From UBA8389 sp942493385 (lineage in GTDB: Bacteria > Bacteroidota > Bacteroidia > Bacteroidales > UBA1402), in NCBI GenBank assembly GCA_942493385.1, contig OW818699.1, positions 1,736,001-1,800,000 of the forward strand: DNA of 64,000 nt. Direction: 5' to 3'. Positions 44,406-53,150 of the stretch are shown here, piece after piece (position 1 is the stretch's first letter; each line of letters starts with the position of its first letter). The notes under the pieces were generated by a model. The model was not told the DNA's origin and made no database searches. It saw only the letters and a program-made list of their open reading frames with translations. The translations under genes and the position numbers were made by a program.

Positions 44406-44615
44406 GTATGATTGATCAATTAATATTTTACAAAAAAGTTATTGTATGGTAATGCTAATTTCAATACTTTTGCTGTCGAAAAGCAAGGTTTTAACCAGCT
44501 GTCAAGGGTAAACTATTAACACCTGTGAAGATAATTCAACTTAGCTATAAGACCCTTGATTGCATTGCTGTTATCAGCAATCGGTTAATTCCAAATTAAA
44601 GGAGGAAGCAGCTGT
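44406..44615 (+). ncRNA. IS110 5' non-coding region, candidate bridge RNA
   Basis: These 210 bases lie directly upstream of an IS110-type transposase and hold no gene. IS110-group elements make a bridge RNA from this region that guides target and donor choice. A clear hairpin is TTGCTG-TTAT-CAGCAA near 44562-44577, and a good ribosome binding site (AAAGGAGG) precedes the transposase ATG. The RNA limits and guide loops cannot be set by eye. Confidence 0.4.
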
Positions 44616-45638
44616 ATGAAGAAGGTTTTTATTGGAATTGATTTTTCGAAATTAAAGTTTGATGCAGCAATTTACATTGTTGATAATAAACAGATTGTAT
44701 CAGAAAAGGAGTTTAAAAATGAGCCCTCCGGTTATGCAGATTTCTTAGAATGGGTTAACGAAAACGCTTGTTGTCCGAAGTCGTCGCTCCTGTTTTGCGG
44801 TGAGCATACTGGCTATTATTCCGCCAATCTATCAACGTTTCTATTTGAATCTGGATACGATATGTGGCTGGCCCCCGGCTTGCAGATAAAAAAGTCTCAA
44901 GGAATCAAACGCACTAAGACAGACCGCATCGATGCCTGCAAGATCGCCGAATATGCCTATCGCTTTCGAGACAAAGTCCTTCTTTTTCATCCCATCTCGA
45001 AAGCACTGGATGAAATCCGCGATCTACTTTCCTATCGAGAACGCCTGGTCGGAAAGCGCAAAGTTCTATCCACTTCAGCCAAAGAAGTAAATCGAGTAAA
45101 AGACAGTGCTTCGTGCGACTTCATTTATCAAGATAGCCTCGAGCATATTAAAAACTTGAGTAAAAGCATCCGGAATTGCGAGAAACGAATCGAAGCACTT
45201 ATGCATGGCGATCAATTGTTGAATACCAACTACAAATTGCTGAATTCAGTAGTAGGAATTGGCCCTGTGAATTCAGCATTAATATTGGTCGCCACCTCCA
45301 ACTTTACACAGTTTACCAATCCCCGAAAGTTTGGTTGCTACTGTGGCGTCGTTCCCTTTGAATACAGCTCAGGCAGTAGTATTAAAGGTAAATCTCGTGT
45401 TAGTAAGTTGGCAAACAAGCATTTAAAATCAAAGCTGACCCTGGCCGCTCAAAGCAGTATTCGCAACGACCCAGAATTGAGAGACTACTATCTACACAAA
45501 AGAAGTGAAGGCAAATGCCATTGGCTGGTACTGAACAATGTAAAAAATAAACTAATTCACCGAATATTCGCAGTTGTTCGGGATGGAAAAATGTACGACA
45601 AAGAATATTTGCATCCACTTAAAAATGGAGCAGCTTGA
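44616..45638 (+). CDS. IS110-family transposase
   Basis: The protein has 340 residues. The N-terminal DEDD RuvC-like domain shows GIDFSKLKFDAAIY (Asp), GEHTGYYS (Glu) and KTDRIDACKIAEYA (Asp, Asp). The C-terminal transposase_20 domain shows NSVVGIGPVNSALIL and SKLANKHLKSKLTLAAQSS with its catalytic Ser region. It is intact in length. IS110 elements lack long inverted repeats, so I cannot fix the element ends. It sits inside the zone of broken antitoxin genes. Confidence 0.94.
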   Translation: MKKVFIGIDFSKLKFDAAIYIVDNKQIVSEKEFKNEPSGYADFLEWVNENACCPKSSLLFCGEHTGYYSANLSTFLFESGYDMWLAPGLQIKKSQGIKRTKTDRIDACKIAEYAYRFRDKVLLFHPISKALDEIRDLLSYRERLVGKRKVLSTSAKEVNRVKDSASCDFIYQDSLEHIKNLSKSIRNCEKRIEALMHGDQLLNTNYKLLNSVVGIGPVNSALILVATSNFTQFTNPRKFGCYCGVVPFEYSSGSSIKGKSRVSKLANKHLKSKLTLAAQSSIRNDPELRDYYLHKRSEGKCHWLVLNNVKNKLIHRIFAVVRDGKMYDKEYLHPLKNGAA

Positions 45639-45685
45639 AGTGTCAAAAAAAATAGGTTTAATTAGTATTAATTAATTGGACTTAT

Positions 45686-45693
45686 TATATTTG
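45686..45693 (+). promoter_or_regulatory. -7 element for the Phd-like antitoxin gene
   Basis: TATATTTG matches TAnnTTTG, 27 bases before the ATG at 45720, a standard distance. It lies between the transposase stop and the antitoxin gene. Confidence 0.5.
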
Positions 45694-45719
45694 CAAAAAA
45701 AGTCTAATAAATATAATAG

Positions 45720-46013
45720 ATGCTTTCCACTTCATTTGCTGCATTTCGAAAAACCCCTGACAACTATTTCGATCGTGTGATTGAAAACAATGAAACCCTA
45801 CTAGTCAATCGTGGCAAAGACTCCGCTATAGTAGTCCTATCCATTGACGACTACATTTCAATGGTCGAATCCTGTCACGGCGATACTTCTGAGTTAAAAG
45901 CATTACTTGATAGCCAGGGATTAGCTTATAAATTTAAGATCGAGTCTGAACTGGTTACTGAGGAATCCATGAAAATCCTTCACGAATTTGATGCAATAGA
46001 AAACCCCGAATAA
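45720..46013 (+). CDS. Phd/YefM-type antitoxin
   Basis: The protein has 97 residues. The N-terminal Phd fold is seen in MLSTSFAAFRKTPDNYFDRV, then LLVNRGKDSAIVVLSIDDYI. The C-terminal tail (KFKIESELVTEESMKILHEF) would wrap the toxin. No RelE or Doc toxin follows; the next gene is the 48-residue protein, 4 bases on. So it is an orphan antitoxin, perhaps left after toxin loss. Confidence 0.85.
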   Translation: MLSTSFAAFRKTPDNYFDRVIENNETLLVNRGKDSAIVVLSIDDYISMVESCHGDTSELKALLDSQGLAYKFKIESELVTEESMKILHEFDAIENPE

Positions 46014-46017
46014 TCCT

Positions 46018-46164
46018 ATGGAATCCGAAAACCCCATTCAGCAGCCTTCAGCCGGAATAAGAATCGGGTGGGAGCAAGCCTTTCAAAAAATGCATGCCGA
46101 AGGAGACGATCAACTTCTTTTTCCCGATGTCTTTGAAAATGAGACCTTTGAAGAATGGGTGTAG
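46018..46164 (+). CDS. Small antitoxin-like protein
   Basis: The protein has 48 residues, starting at the ATG 4 bases after the Phd stop. It ends in the motif RIGWEQAFQKMHAEGDDQ and LLFPDVFENETFEEW, found in small Bacteroidota antitoxin C-termini (from memory). Its close relative at 43654-43776 has lost the 5' part. No toxin partner is adjacent. Confidence 0.55.
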   Translation: MESENPIQQPSAGIRIGWEQAFQKMHAEGDDQLLFPDVFENETFEEWV

Positions 46165-46268
46165 GCAAACCCTATAATTACAGCCCAAATCGTATCATCA
46201 TCGTCTTGAATCGAATTAAATCGTATCATTCTTTATGCATTCGGTGTTTATGTTACTAAAAAAATGAA

Positions 46269-46568
46269 ATGATGAAAGACTATAGTACTATTAAGAATTT
46301 CGATGAATTGATAGATCTTGAGTATGGTAAAATCGGTACTGAAAGTCGAGATGAATTTGAAAAGAGTTCCAAGCTGTTCATTGATAGCGAGATGCAAAAA
46401 GAGGCAGAACGTGAGGCTAATCAACCTAATGAGCAATTGGAAAATAAATCATATGAATCCATCGAAATTTCACCTTTGGTCAAAAGCCTCAGCGGTGTAG
46501 CAAAACTTGATAAGGATTTCGATTATAAAAAAGAATATGCCAACTATTTGGCCGAAAAGTATAAATGA
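46269..46568 (+). CDS. Chimeric antitoxin fragment: HigA-type N-terminus joined to DUF6364-type C-terminus
   Basis: The protein has 99 residues; an ATG at 46272 is equally possible. Residues about 8-50 (KNFDELIDLEYGKIGTESRD) align with the N-terminal part of the HigA-like antitoxins at 39105 and 61132, but the HTH is missing. Residues about 67-99 (ISPLVKSLSGVAKLDKDFDY, ending in YLAEKYK) are the C-terminal part of the DUF6364-type antitoxin, as in the gene at 43839. Two unrelated antitoxins are thus spliced in frame. Function is unclear; a toxin-binding relic or a hybrid neutraliser are options. Confidence 0.7.
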   Translation: MMKDYSTIKNFDELIDLEYGKIGTESRDEFEKSSKLFIDSEMQKEAEREANQPNEQLENKSYESIEISPLVKSLSGVAKLDKDFDYKKEYANYLAEKYK

Positions 46569-46662
46569 GAACGCCGCATTCTCGATCTCCTTACTCAAAA
46601 ATGTATATTTATTGAAAAATACTCCTTCAATTCAAATTCTGCTACAATTTTATCACCAACCA

Positions 46663-46824
46663 ATGAGTATTAAATTTTTAAATACAGAGGAAGATTACCA
46701 ACAAGCATTAGAACAACTCTCCGTTCTATTTGATGCAAAAATTTGTACTTCCGAAAGCGATGAAGCCGACTTGCTTGCATTGTTGGTGGATGAATATGAA
46801 AAGAAACATTACCCAAACCGCTGA
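46663..46824 (+). pseudogene. N-terminal half of a HigA antitoxin
   Basis: The frame encodes 53 residues (NTEEDYQQALEQLSVLFDAK, then LLALLVDEYEKKHYP). This is the N-terminal region of the larger HigA antitoxins; the HTH that should follow is absent. The frame is open further upstream to 46507 but that part overlaps the previous gene. It is most likely a truncated remnant. Confidence 0.65.
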
Positions 46825-46953
46825 AATACAACAAGTAAACACTAGAATGTGTTTTTTAATTACAAGCATCTGAAGACACACAATTCAAAGATACAAGTTC
46901 GATTCATCCTGAAACCAAACCACTTCAGCCAAAAAAACGAATAATTATTTGCT

Positions 46954-47259
46954 TTGATTATGAATATGATTGAACATAATATCGACGAGATTAAAGCTTT
47001 GTGCCTCAAGTATCATGTAAAAAGTTTGTTTGCATTCGGATCGATAATTACTGATCAATTCAAAAACGATAGTGACGTCGATTTACTGGTCAATTTTAAT
47101 GATGTCGATCTGTATGATTATGCTGATAATTATTTCAATCTCAAATCCTCCTTTGAAAATTTATTTCAAAGAGCAGTGGACTTACTTGAAGCCCAGGCGA
47201 TCACCAATCCTTACCTCATAAAATCGATCGATTCTTCCAAACAATTGATTTATGGATAG
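46954..47259 (+). CDS. MNT-type minimal nucleotidyltransferase
   Basis: The protein has 101 residues. The motif LFAFGSIITDQFKNDSDVDL holds the GS and D-x-D residues that bind nucleotide and Mg. Start could also be 46960 or 46963. Such enzymes are commonly antitoxins to HEPN toxins by AMPylation; no HEPN gene follows. Just after the stop the DNA matches the last codons of the nucleotidyltransferase at 44405 (ALKNGI), another fragment of a related gene. Confidence 0.85.
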   Translation: MIMNMIEHNIDEIKALCLKYHVKSLFAFGSIITDQFKNDSDVDLLVNFNDVDLYDYADNYFNLKSSFENLFQRAVDLLEAQAITNPYLIKSIDSSKQLIYG

Positions 47260-47857
47260 CCCTCAAGAACGGAATTAACATATCAACTAAGGGACAAATT
47301 GTCCCCTAGTTGAAAATTGCAAACGAAATAACCCTAACCCGAAATTTTTCCGGTCTTGATTACAAATCTTTCTTTTAAAATTGGCCAAACGACCAATAAA
47401 AACTTTAGCAATCAGGACTAAAAAAATGTAAAGAAAATCAATCATCATTGAGAATTAATGCTATATTTGTATGTACGTCATCAACCATGAAAAACAACAA
47501 TTCTTCTCGATAAGATTATAATTTTATGACTGGGAAGTCAAGAAGTCGAACCTGAGCTGTTCTTGTTTTTCACTAATGCTTTTTGTTGGAAATGAGATTA
47601 TTATCTCATCCATCGTTAAGCTTTTGAAGTATGGCAGTGGGTGAGGCCGGCGACATTGATGTGACTGACCAACCTCGTTATCTGAAGTCTTTCTATAAAA
47701 ATATTAAACTCTCTCAATAACCACCCCATGAAATCGCAAAATCAAGTTCTCCCAACACATGCGATTACTCAACAAAATCCTGCGTTTACTCAAAAAGTTG
47801 CGCTTCCTATAAAATCCAAATAATCGCAACTCCCATCACCCTTCCATTACACGGGTG
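47260..47857 (+). other. Non-coding lead-in to the cassette array, candidate attI region
   Basis: No gene is seen. The array begins at 47857, where GTTATGCCC matches the attC core and pairs with the GGGCATAAC of attC1. No attC hairpin precedes this junction, so the site is attI-like. An inverted repeat AGTTGCG (47796-47802) / CGCAACT (47825-47831) lies 26 bases before it and could bind a recombinase. A TATATTTG box at 47462-47469 points at the array, but its -33 partner is not at proper spacing. Confidence 0.5.
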
Positions 47858-48210
47858 TTATGCCCAATTTTAGAACGCACATATTTTGGTTCATGCAATT
47901 GTGAATCAAACATCTAAGAGTAAGAAACAGCCTCAGAAGTGGTGTAATACTCATGAATGGATAATTATTGACTGCGGTTTAGACCGACAAGAAAAGATTA
48001 CTACAAGCAATTGCAGATAAAAGAAGACTGGTTATGATTTTTGCAATGAAAGATTCTTTGGATTGATAAGCTACAGATAACGAAGAAGATACAAATAAAA
48101 GATTCCTGTAAGTGACGTAGTATTTCTCAGAATGTGGCTACCCATTATACCCAATTTGAGAGTCGCTTTTATCTGCATTCTGATATTAGAAGTGTTTAAA
48201 AAAAAAACTA
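47858..48210 (+). other. Long conserved leader of cassette 1
   Basis: The 353 non-coding bases match the leaders of cassettes 5 (53219-53537) and 6 (54149-54508) along most of their length. Shared blocks include ATTTTGG, CAATT-TGAA, AACAGCCTCA, GACTGCGGTTT, CGACAAGAAAA and AATTGCAGATAA. No gene is seen. Confidence 0.75.
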
Positions 48211-49401
48211 ATGAGTAAATTGTTAATGATATTATTGTTGTTGTTGTATTCGATTACGACATTAGGGCAGAATGGCTTTGTAACATTCAATCAAGACAGT
48301 ACTAAAGTGCTGAATTATCTCATATTGGTCCCTTATGAGAATGTGAATGGCAAAATGATAATAAGGGTTAGTATCAAAGGAAAATCTTTTCGATTTATTT
48401 TAGATACAGGTTCACAAAATTTAATAAGCAAAACACTCTATGACGAATTTAACCCTAAAATTATTAAGAAAGTTTGCGTTTACGACCAGAGTAATCTGAA
48501 AGATAGTGTAAATTGGGTGTCTTTTGATGACGTTAGTATTGGAAATCTCACTATCAATAATGTAGAGGCATTTGTGTTTAATGAATCCAATCCCTTATTT
48601 GAATGTTTTTCTGTAGATGGTTTCATTGGTAGCAATTCGTTGGGTAATCTAGTTGTACAGATTTCCTCTCCCGACAAAACAATAAGATTTACAAACGATT
48701 CAAAAAATCTAAATCTAAATGAAAACAAATCGAATGAATTAATTCTCAACGATGGGTTTAATCCGTTTTTTTCAATTAAACTAAACAACAATAAAAAAGA
48801 AGTACAACAAGTTGTTTTGTTCGACACAGGTGCTAAAGAGTTTTTTACATTTTCTCACCAGGAGTTCCTTACTTTAAAAAAGGAAAAGATATTGAAAATA
48901 GATGGTGTTGCAAACGGAAGTAGTAGTATAGGAATAAATGGTCACGCCATTGATACTACACATTACCGATTACGAGTCCCAAGACTCGCTATGAATGGAC
49001 TTCAATTCAAAAATGTGTCTGCATTGACGACTCAAGGGAGTTCTTCAAGAATTGGTTCTATGTTACTCGAAAAGGCCATTGTTACATTAGATTTCCCGAA
49101 AAGAAAATATTATCTACAGTCTTTGTCTTCACCAAAAATTGATATGACCGAAAAGAAATTACCTATTGACCCAGATATTCGTGACGGAAAAGTTGTTGTC
49201 GGATTTATTTGGGATTATTCATTGTGTAAGAATATTGAAGTTGGTGATGAGATTTTAAAAATTAATGATATTATTTTCCAGAATATGAATCCATGCGATT
49301 TTTTCAATACGGAATTTAGCTTAAAAAAAACTAAAAAAGTCCTGTTGACAACAAAAGATAAAAATGGGGCTATTCATAATACAGCTTTCAGAATAAGATA
49401 A
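48211..49401 (+). CDS. Cassette 1: exported retropepsin-like aspartic protease with PDZ-like domain
   Basis: The protein has 396 residues with a signal peptide (1-20, ends TTLGQ). Two aspartic-protease half-sites are seen: FRFILDTGSQNLIS (Asp65) and VVLFDTGAKEFFTF (Asp205), with FSVDGFIGSNSLGN between as the psi-loop-like strand. The C-terminal 70 residues (KNIEVGDEILKINDIIF) look like a PDZ domain. This layout is that of Bacteroidota retropepsin-like proteases with a PDZ domain. The target is unknown. Its stop is only 8 bases before attC1. Confidence 0.82.
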   Translation: MSKLLMILLLLLYSITTLGQNGFVTFNQDSTKVLNYLILVPYENVNGKMIIRVSIKGKSFRFILDTGSQNLISKTLYDEFNPKIIKKVCVYDQSNLKDSVNWVSFDDVSIGNLTINNVEAFVFNESNPLFECFSVDGFIGSNSLGNLVVQISSPDKTIRFTNDSKNLNLNENKSNELILNDGFNPFFSIKLNNNKKEVQQVVLFDTGAKEFFTFSHQEFLTLKKEKILKIDGVANGSSSIGINGHAIDTTHYRLRVPRLAMNGLQFKNVSALTTQGSSSRIGSMLLEKAIVTLDFPKRKYYLQSLSSPKIDMTEKKLPIDPDIRDGKVVVGFIWDYSLCKNIEVGDEILKINDIIFQNMNPCDFFNTEFSLKKTKKVLLTTKDKNGAIHNTAFRIR

Positions 49402-49409
49402 AAAAAACT

Positions 49410-49484
49410 GGGCATAACACTAGCTAAGCCACAGTAAACCAATGAAATACATTGGTTTACCGCGCCCTAGCTACCCGTTAGCCC
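49410..49484 (+). other. attC1
   Basis: R'' GGGCATAAC (49410-49418) pairs with the start of cassette 1; R' GTTAGCCC begins at 49477 and its TTAGCCC belongs to cassette 2. The internal hairpin AAACCAATG / CATTGGTTT has loop AAATA. AGCTA/TAGCT boxes flank it. Confidence 0.93.
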
Positions 49485-49646
49485 TAATCGTAAAACCCGT
49501 AGCATTAGTTCCCTACAATTGGTTGATAAAGAATGACATTGCAGGAACGTAGCTTCAATTTTGAATTGTAAAGATTCGCAAAACAGTATAGTGATATTAT
49601 TGATTACTTTAGAAGATTGCTGATACTTAAATACTGATAATATATT

Positions 49647-50228
49647 ATGGAGAGATTGGTAGATTTATTGTATAGATTTAAACACCTTGGTATCGAGAAG
49701 ACGAAATCTGGTGCAATATTGATTGGTAGAGCTCCACATATTGCACCTGAGGCGTGGTTAAATTCTATTTATCCTTGTCTAAATGATGATGATATCCAAA
49801 ATTTGGAGAAGGAACTTAAAATTGAGATACCAGCAGATTACAAGTATTTTCTAAAAAATATTAGCAATGGATTGACAATACTTGTGAGAGTTTTTACACT
49901 TGATGGGTTGCGAAGTAATTATGATAGATCAATTGATGCGAGCCGTCAACCATTTGCATTAGATATTACAAATATCCATGAAAGACCAAGAAACGCCCAT
50001 AAAAATCACTTTTTTATTGGAGGATATAGCTGGGATGGATCCAATTTATATATTGATACAGTTACAAATAAAGTTCATTTTTGTGATAGGTGGGATGTCA
50101 CTTCATTATACGAATGGAACTCATTTGAAGATATGTTAGTATCTGAGATTGAAAGAATTTATATGCTCTATGATAAAAATGGAGTCAAAATAAATGAAGA
50201 TATGTGGACGACTCCTATAGAAAGATAG
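49647..50228 (+). CDS. Cassette 2: SMI1/KNR4 (SUKH) family protein
   Basis: The protein has 193 residues without signal peptide. The SUKH fold is seen in DIQNLEKELKIEIPADYKYF followed by LKNISNGL, then FFIGGYSWDGSNLYIDTV and the end part WNSFEDMLVSEI. SUKH proteins in bacteria are mainly immunity proteins, often against nuclease toxins; others have housekeeping roles. The cassette carries the only divergent attC of the array, and the next cassette encodes a nuclease. About 215 non-coding bases follow the stop before attC2, with no gene seen. Confidence 0.83.
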   Translation: MERLVDLLYRFKHLGIEKTKSGAILIGRAPHIAPEAWLNSIYPCLNDDDIQNLEKELKIEIPADYKYFLKNISNGLTILVRVFTLDGLRSNYDRSIDASRQPFALDITNIHERPRNAHKNHFFIGGYSWDGSNLYIDTVTNKVHFCDRWDVTSLYEWNSFEDMLVSEIERIYMLYDKNGVKINEDMWTTPIER

Positions 50229-50444
50229 TTCATGGATTAATATTTCGGAATCAACGTGGTGAAGAATACTTTTTAACGATGATAACTCGATAACAGATAC
50301 TTACAATTTTAAGGCATGTGCAACGATGTATTAAAATTTTCGGATACTGTTGATTATTTGAGTCTATTAAAATAAGCATAGGAAATGCATTACTTGTATT
50401 TTATAACTATCAGATAACTAGACTGATGAGAATAAAAACGACTA

Positions 50445-50527
50445 GGGCTAACACCACCCAAACCACAGGCTCCACTCAGGCGAAATACGCCCTCGCTTCG
50501 CCCGCGGTCTGGCTGCACGTTAGCGGC
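50445..50527 (+). other. attC2 (divergent type)
   Basis: R'' GGGCTAAC (50445-50452) pairs with the start of cassette 2; R' GTTAGCGGC starts at 50519. The body differs from the other 12 sites and is GC-rich, but the hairpin GGCG-AAATA-CGCC keeps the same AAATA loop. Confidence 0.88.
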
Positions 50528-50723
50528 AAGGCTGGAGCCGGTAATTTTAGGTTCATCGGTATATTCATCAAAGAAATACTGCAATACACGTCAGAGTATA
50601 AAGATGATAAGGCTCATAGTTGCTGCACTGTTTTGTAAATGGTGAGAAGCGCATCCATTAACTTTTACTGAAACATTCTATTGTCATTAAGAATTTCATT
50701 TTGATTGTATTTAATAGTGTTGT

Positions 50724-51359
50724 ATGTATAGAATGACTGATTTAGATATACGCAGCGATTATTTAGAAATCTTATCTTCAGTTGATTCATTGGATACTGA
50801 ACAAGTTATAAATCATCTTATTTACAAGTTCCCATTTTTGTGGGAGAAAGTATACAAAAAGCATAGTAATAGAATAACAGACATTTGTCGAATTAAGAAA
50901 GGCACATTTGAATATATTTTTGATGATTATGCAACTTTAGAAAAGAAAGGAATTGTACCGATTAATTCTAGCATTGAATCAAGAGTCATTGCAGCATTTG
51001 GAATATCAAACCCTCAAAAGAAATATAGAGACGATTATCGATTACGTAATTGGATCGGAAGAACAAATCTTTTATTTGGTAATTCATGGGATAAAGGACA
51101 TTTAATTGCACACTCGATTGGTGGTTCTGTTGACGGGGCAGAGTTAAACGTGTTTCAACAGAGACGCGACTTAAATCGTGGATGGTCAAATGATGGCAAA
51201 CAATTTAGAAAAATGGAAAACTACTGCTTAAAACATGAAGGTACATTTTGCTTTAATCGGCCCATATATTTGGATCAAACATCAAAACCCGCATTTATAG
51301 AATTTGGATTATTAAAGTCCAGTCGTGAACTTTGGGTGGATATTTTTGATAACAGATAG
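50724..51359 (+). CDS. Cassette 3, gene 1: DNA/RNA non-specific endonuclease-like protein
   Basis: The protein has 211 residues, no signal peptide. The C-terminal half matches the His-Asn nuclease fold: SWDKGHLIAHSIGG (His126, like the DRGH motif of NucA) followed by NVFQQRRDLNRGW with Asn142, Gln145 and Asn151 for metal binding. The N-terminal 90 residues are of unknown family. It could degrade nucleic acid as a toxin or effector. Alternative ATG at 50733. It is the first of two genes in the cassette; SUKH in cassette 2 lies just before it. Confidence 0.78.
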   Translation: MYRMTDLDIRSDYLEILSSVDSLDTEQVINHLIYKFPFLWEKVYKKHSNRITDICRIKKGTFEYIFDDYATLEKKGIVPINSSIESRVIAAFGISNPQKKYRDDYRLRNWIGRTNLLFGNSWDKGHLIAHSIGGSVDGAELNVFQQRRDLNRGWSNDGKQFRKMENYCLKHEGTFCFNRPIYLDQTSKPAFIEFGLLKSSRELWVDIFDNR

Positions 51360-51387
51360 TTTTAACTTTGTTTTAAAAAAGAGAAAG

Positions 51388-51966
51388 ATGAGAAAGCATT
51401 TTTTTTTAGTATTTATTTTCTGTAGTATTCTTAGTTATGGACAAGATAATCGTGATTTTGTTGTTCTAAAATCATCGGACAAAAACTCTTTACCAGATAC
51501 AGTATTTGGTAATATTCTTATTCCACAAAATGGGATTTACATTAACGCAAAAATTGAAACACCAGAAGGCATTAAACGTTTTTCTCCAAATAAAGTTATT
51601 TGTTTTAAAGCTGGTAAAAAGTATTTTGCGAGTGTTCCATTTGGTAATGGTAAAGTCTTTGCCATGAGACAAATTGAAGGTCCAATAGAGTTATATTATT
51701 ATTCTACTGATTCTCCAAATGATAATAGAGGATTGTTGGAACAGTCATTGCATGAAGGTCTCGTAAGCCTTACAAGTAGATATTATTTGAAATCAGATAG
51801 TATTTCTGATATGATTGTTGTCCCAAGTTCCTCAAAGAAATTTATTCAGAATATCTCAACCATTTTCAAGGATAATGAAGATATCTATGATAAGATTGTG
51901 AAAGGATTCTTTACTTCGAAAGATATTTATAGTTTGGTGAACCTTTACAATTCAAGTAAAAGATAA
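51388..51966 (+). CDS. Cassette 3, gene 2: secreted protein of unknown function
   Basis: The protein has 192 residues. The frame opens at 51325, but the ATG at 51388 starts a signal peptide (MRKHFFLVFIFCSILSYGQ). The mature part (NGIYINAKIETPEGIKRFSP, YFASVPFGNGKVFAMRQIEG) is mixed alpha/beta and typical of small Bacteroidota periplasmic or surface proteins. No family is recognised. Its start lies 28 bases after the nuclease stop. Confidence 0.75.
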   Translation: MRKHFFLVFIFCSILSYGQDNRDFVVLKSSDKNSLPDTVFGNILIPQNGIYINAKIETPEGIKRFSPNKVICFKAGKKYFASVPFGNGKVFAMRQIEGPIELYYYSTDSPNDNRGLLEQSLHEGLVSLTSRYYLKSDSISDMIVVPSSSKKFIQNISTIFKDNEDIYDKIVKGFFTSKDIYSLVNLYNSSKR

Positions 51967-51974
51967 CAAGCCCT

Positions 51975-52050
51975 GCCGCTAACATCAGCTAAGCCACAGT
52001 AAACCAATGAAATACATCGGTTTCCCGCGCCCTAGCTACCCGTTAGCGGC
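51975..52050 (+). other. attC3
   Basis: R'' GCCGCTAAC (51975-51983) pairs with cassette 3's start (TTAGCGGC at 50520). R' GTTAGCGGC begins at 52042. The hairpin carries a CATCGG variant in its right arm (one wobble). Confidence 0.93.
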
Positions 52051-52167
52051 AAGACTAAAAGCGCATTATTCAACATTATACCGTCAATAAAACGGACTAA
52101 AGAGCAGGATTATATGGATTAATTAACCATTTATTTGACAATATACACATATTAAAATCTAACAATC

Positions 52168-52938
52168 ATGACCAAGAAACTCAAAAAAAAGATAAATTGG
52201 GACCGATGGTTTATGGCGATTCCAATAGTATTGTCCATAATTGGCTTTTCTAAGTCTTGTATAACTGAAAAAAAGTTAAATGATACAAACACTCAGCTTT
52301 CATCAATTACATTTAGACCTCTACTGACATTATCAAATTTACGGATAGATTCAATAATGTTTTTCAGTGATAAAGATATCATTAAGTACGATGACCATAA
52401 TATAACGACAGTAAATATTGATTCTATCTATTTAAAAATAAGGACAAAGATTAAAGTAACAAATAAAGGTAATAGTACAGCTAAAATTTTAAGATGTTTA
52501 ATTTCTGATACAATTACAGATAATGATTTTTTAAATCGTGTTTTTCTCAAACATGAATCTTCATTTAGTATTGTTAATGTATCAAATATATTTAAGAATT
52601 CTTATCAGGAAATTTTACCATCTGATAGTATTGATATTAATTGTGAATTTACTCCTCAGACAATTTTTGATGGTAAATGTATTCTTCATGTCCTCTTGTT
52701 GTATGAGAATGATCTCGGGAATTATTATAATTCGTATTATTGGGCTCGATTTGAAATAAGACCATTTGAAGTTAGTGAAATTGAGTTTGTAAAGAAAATA
52801 TCAAAAGGATGGGAATTTATTATCCAAGAACCACATAAAAAAATAAGTTTAATAAACGAGAACAATGTTACAAGTGTACTTTCTAAAAATATGCAAAAGA
52901 AGATGAAAGAGTATATTTCTAAAGATCTCAAAGAATAA
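52168..52938 (+). CDS. Cassette 4: membrane-anchored protein of unknown function
   Basis: The protein has 256 residues with one N-terminal transmembrane segment (WFMAIPIVLSIIGFSKSCI) preceded by a Lys-rich stretch, so the C-terminal part probably faces the periplasm. The body (IKVTNKGNSTAKILRCLISD, EILPSDSIDINCEF) resembles a beta-sandwich. Family is not recognised. About 210 non-coding bases lie between the stop and attC4; I see nothing in them. Confidence 0.75.
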   Translation: MTKKLKKKINWDRWFMAIPIVLSIIGFSKSCITEKKLNDTNTQLSSITFRPLLTLSNLRIDSIMFFSDKDIIKYDDHNITTVNIDSIYLKIRTKIKVTNKGNSTAKILRCLISDTITDNDFLNRVFLKHESSFSIVNVSNIFKNSYQEILPSDSIDINCEFTPQTIFDGKCILHVLLLYENDLGNYYNSYYWARFEIRPFEVSEIEFVKKISKGWEFIIQEPHKKISLINENNVTSVLSKNMQKKMKEYISKDLKE

Positions 52939-53150
52939 TTATTTAGCAGAATACGAATACTTAAATATCTGATAATTAAAGGTGCTTCTTACACTGATAA
53001 TAATGTCAAAATTTTTTGTACAACCTGGTGAGAATGAATTCTTACTTTTATTGGCAAGCGACAAAGTTGAAAGAAATATTAAAAAAGTTGGATGATGATT
53101 ATGATGGGCATTTCTCTAAGTTTTGACAGAATAAATGATGAAAAAGTCCT

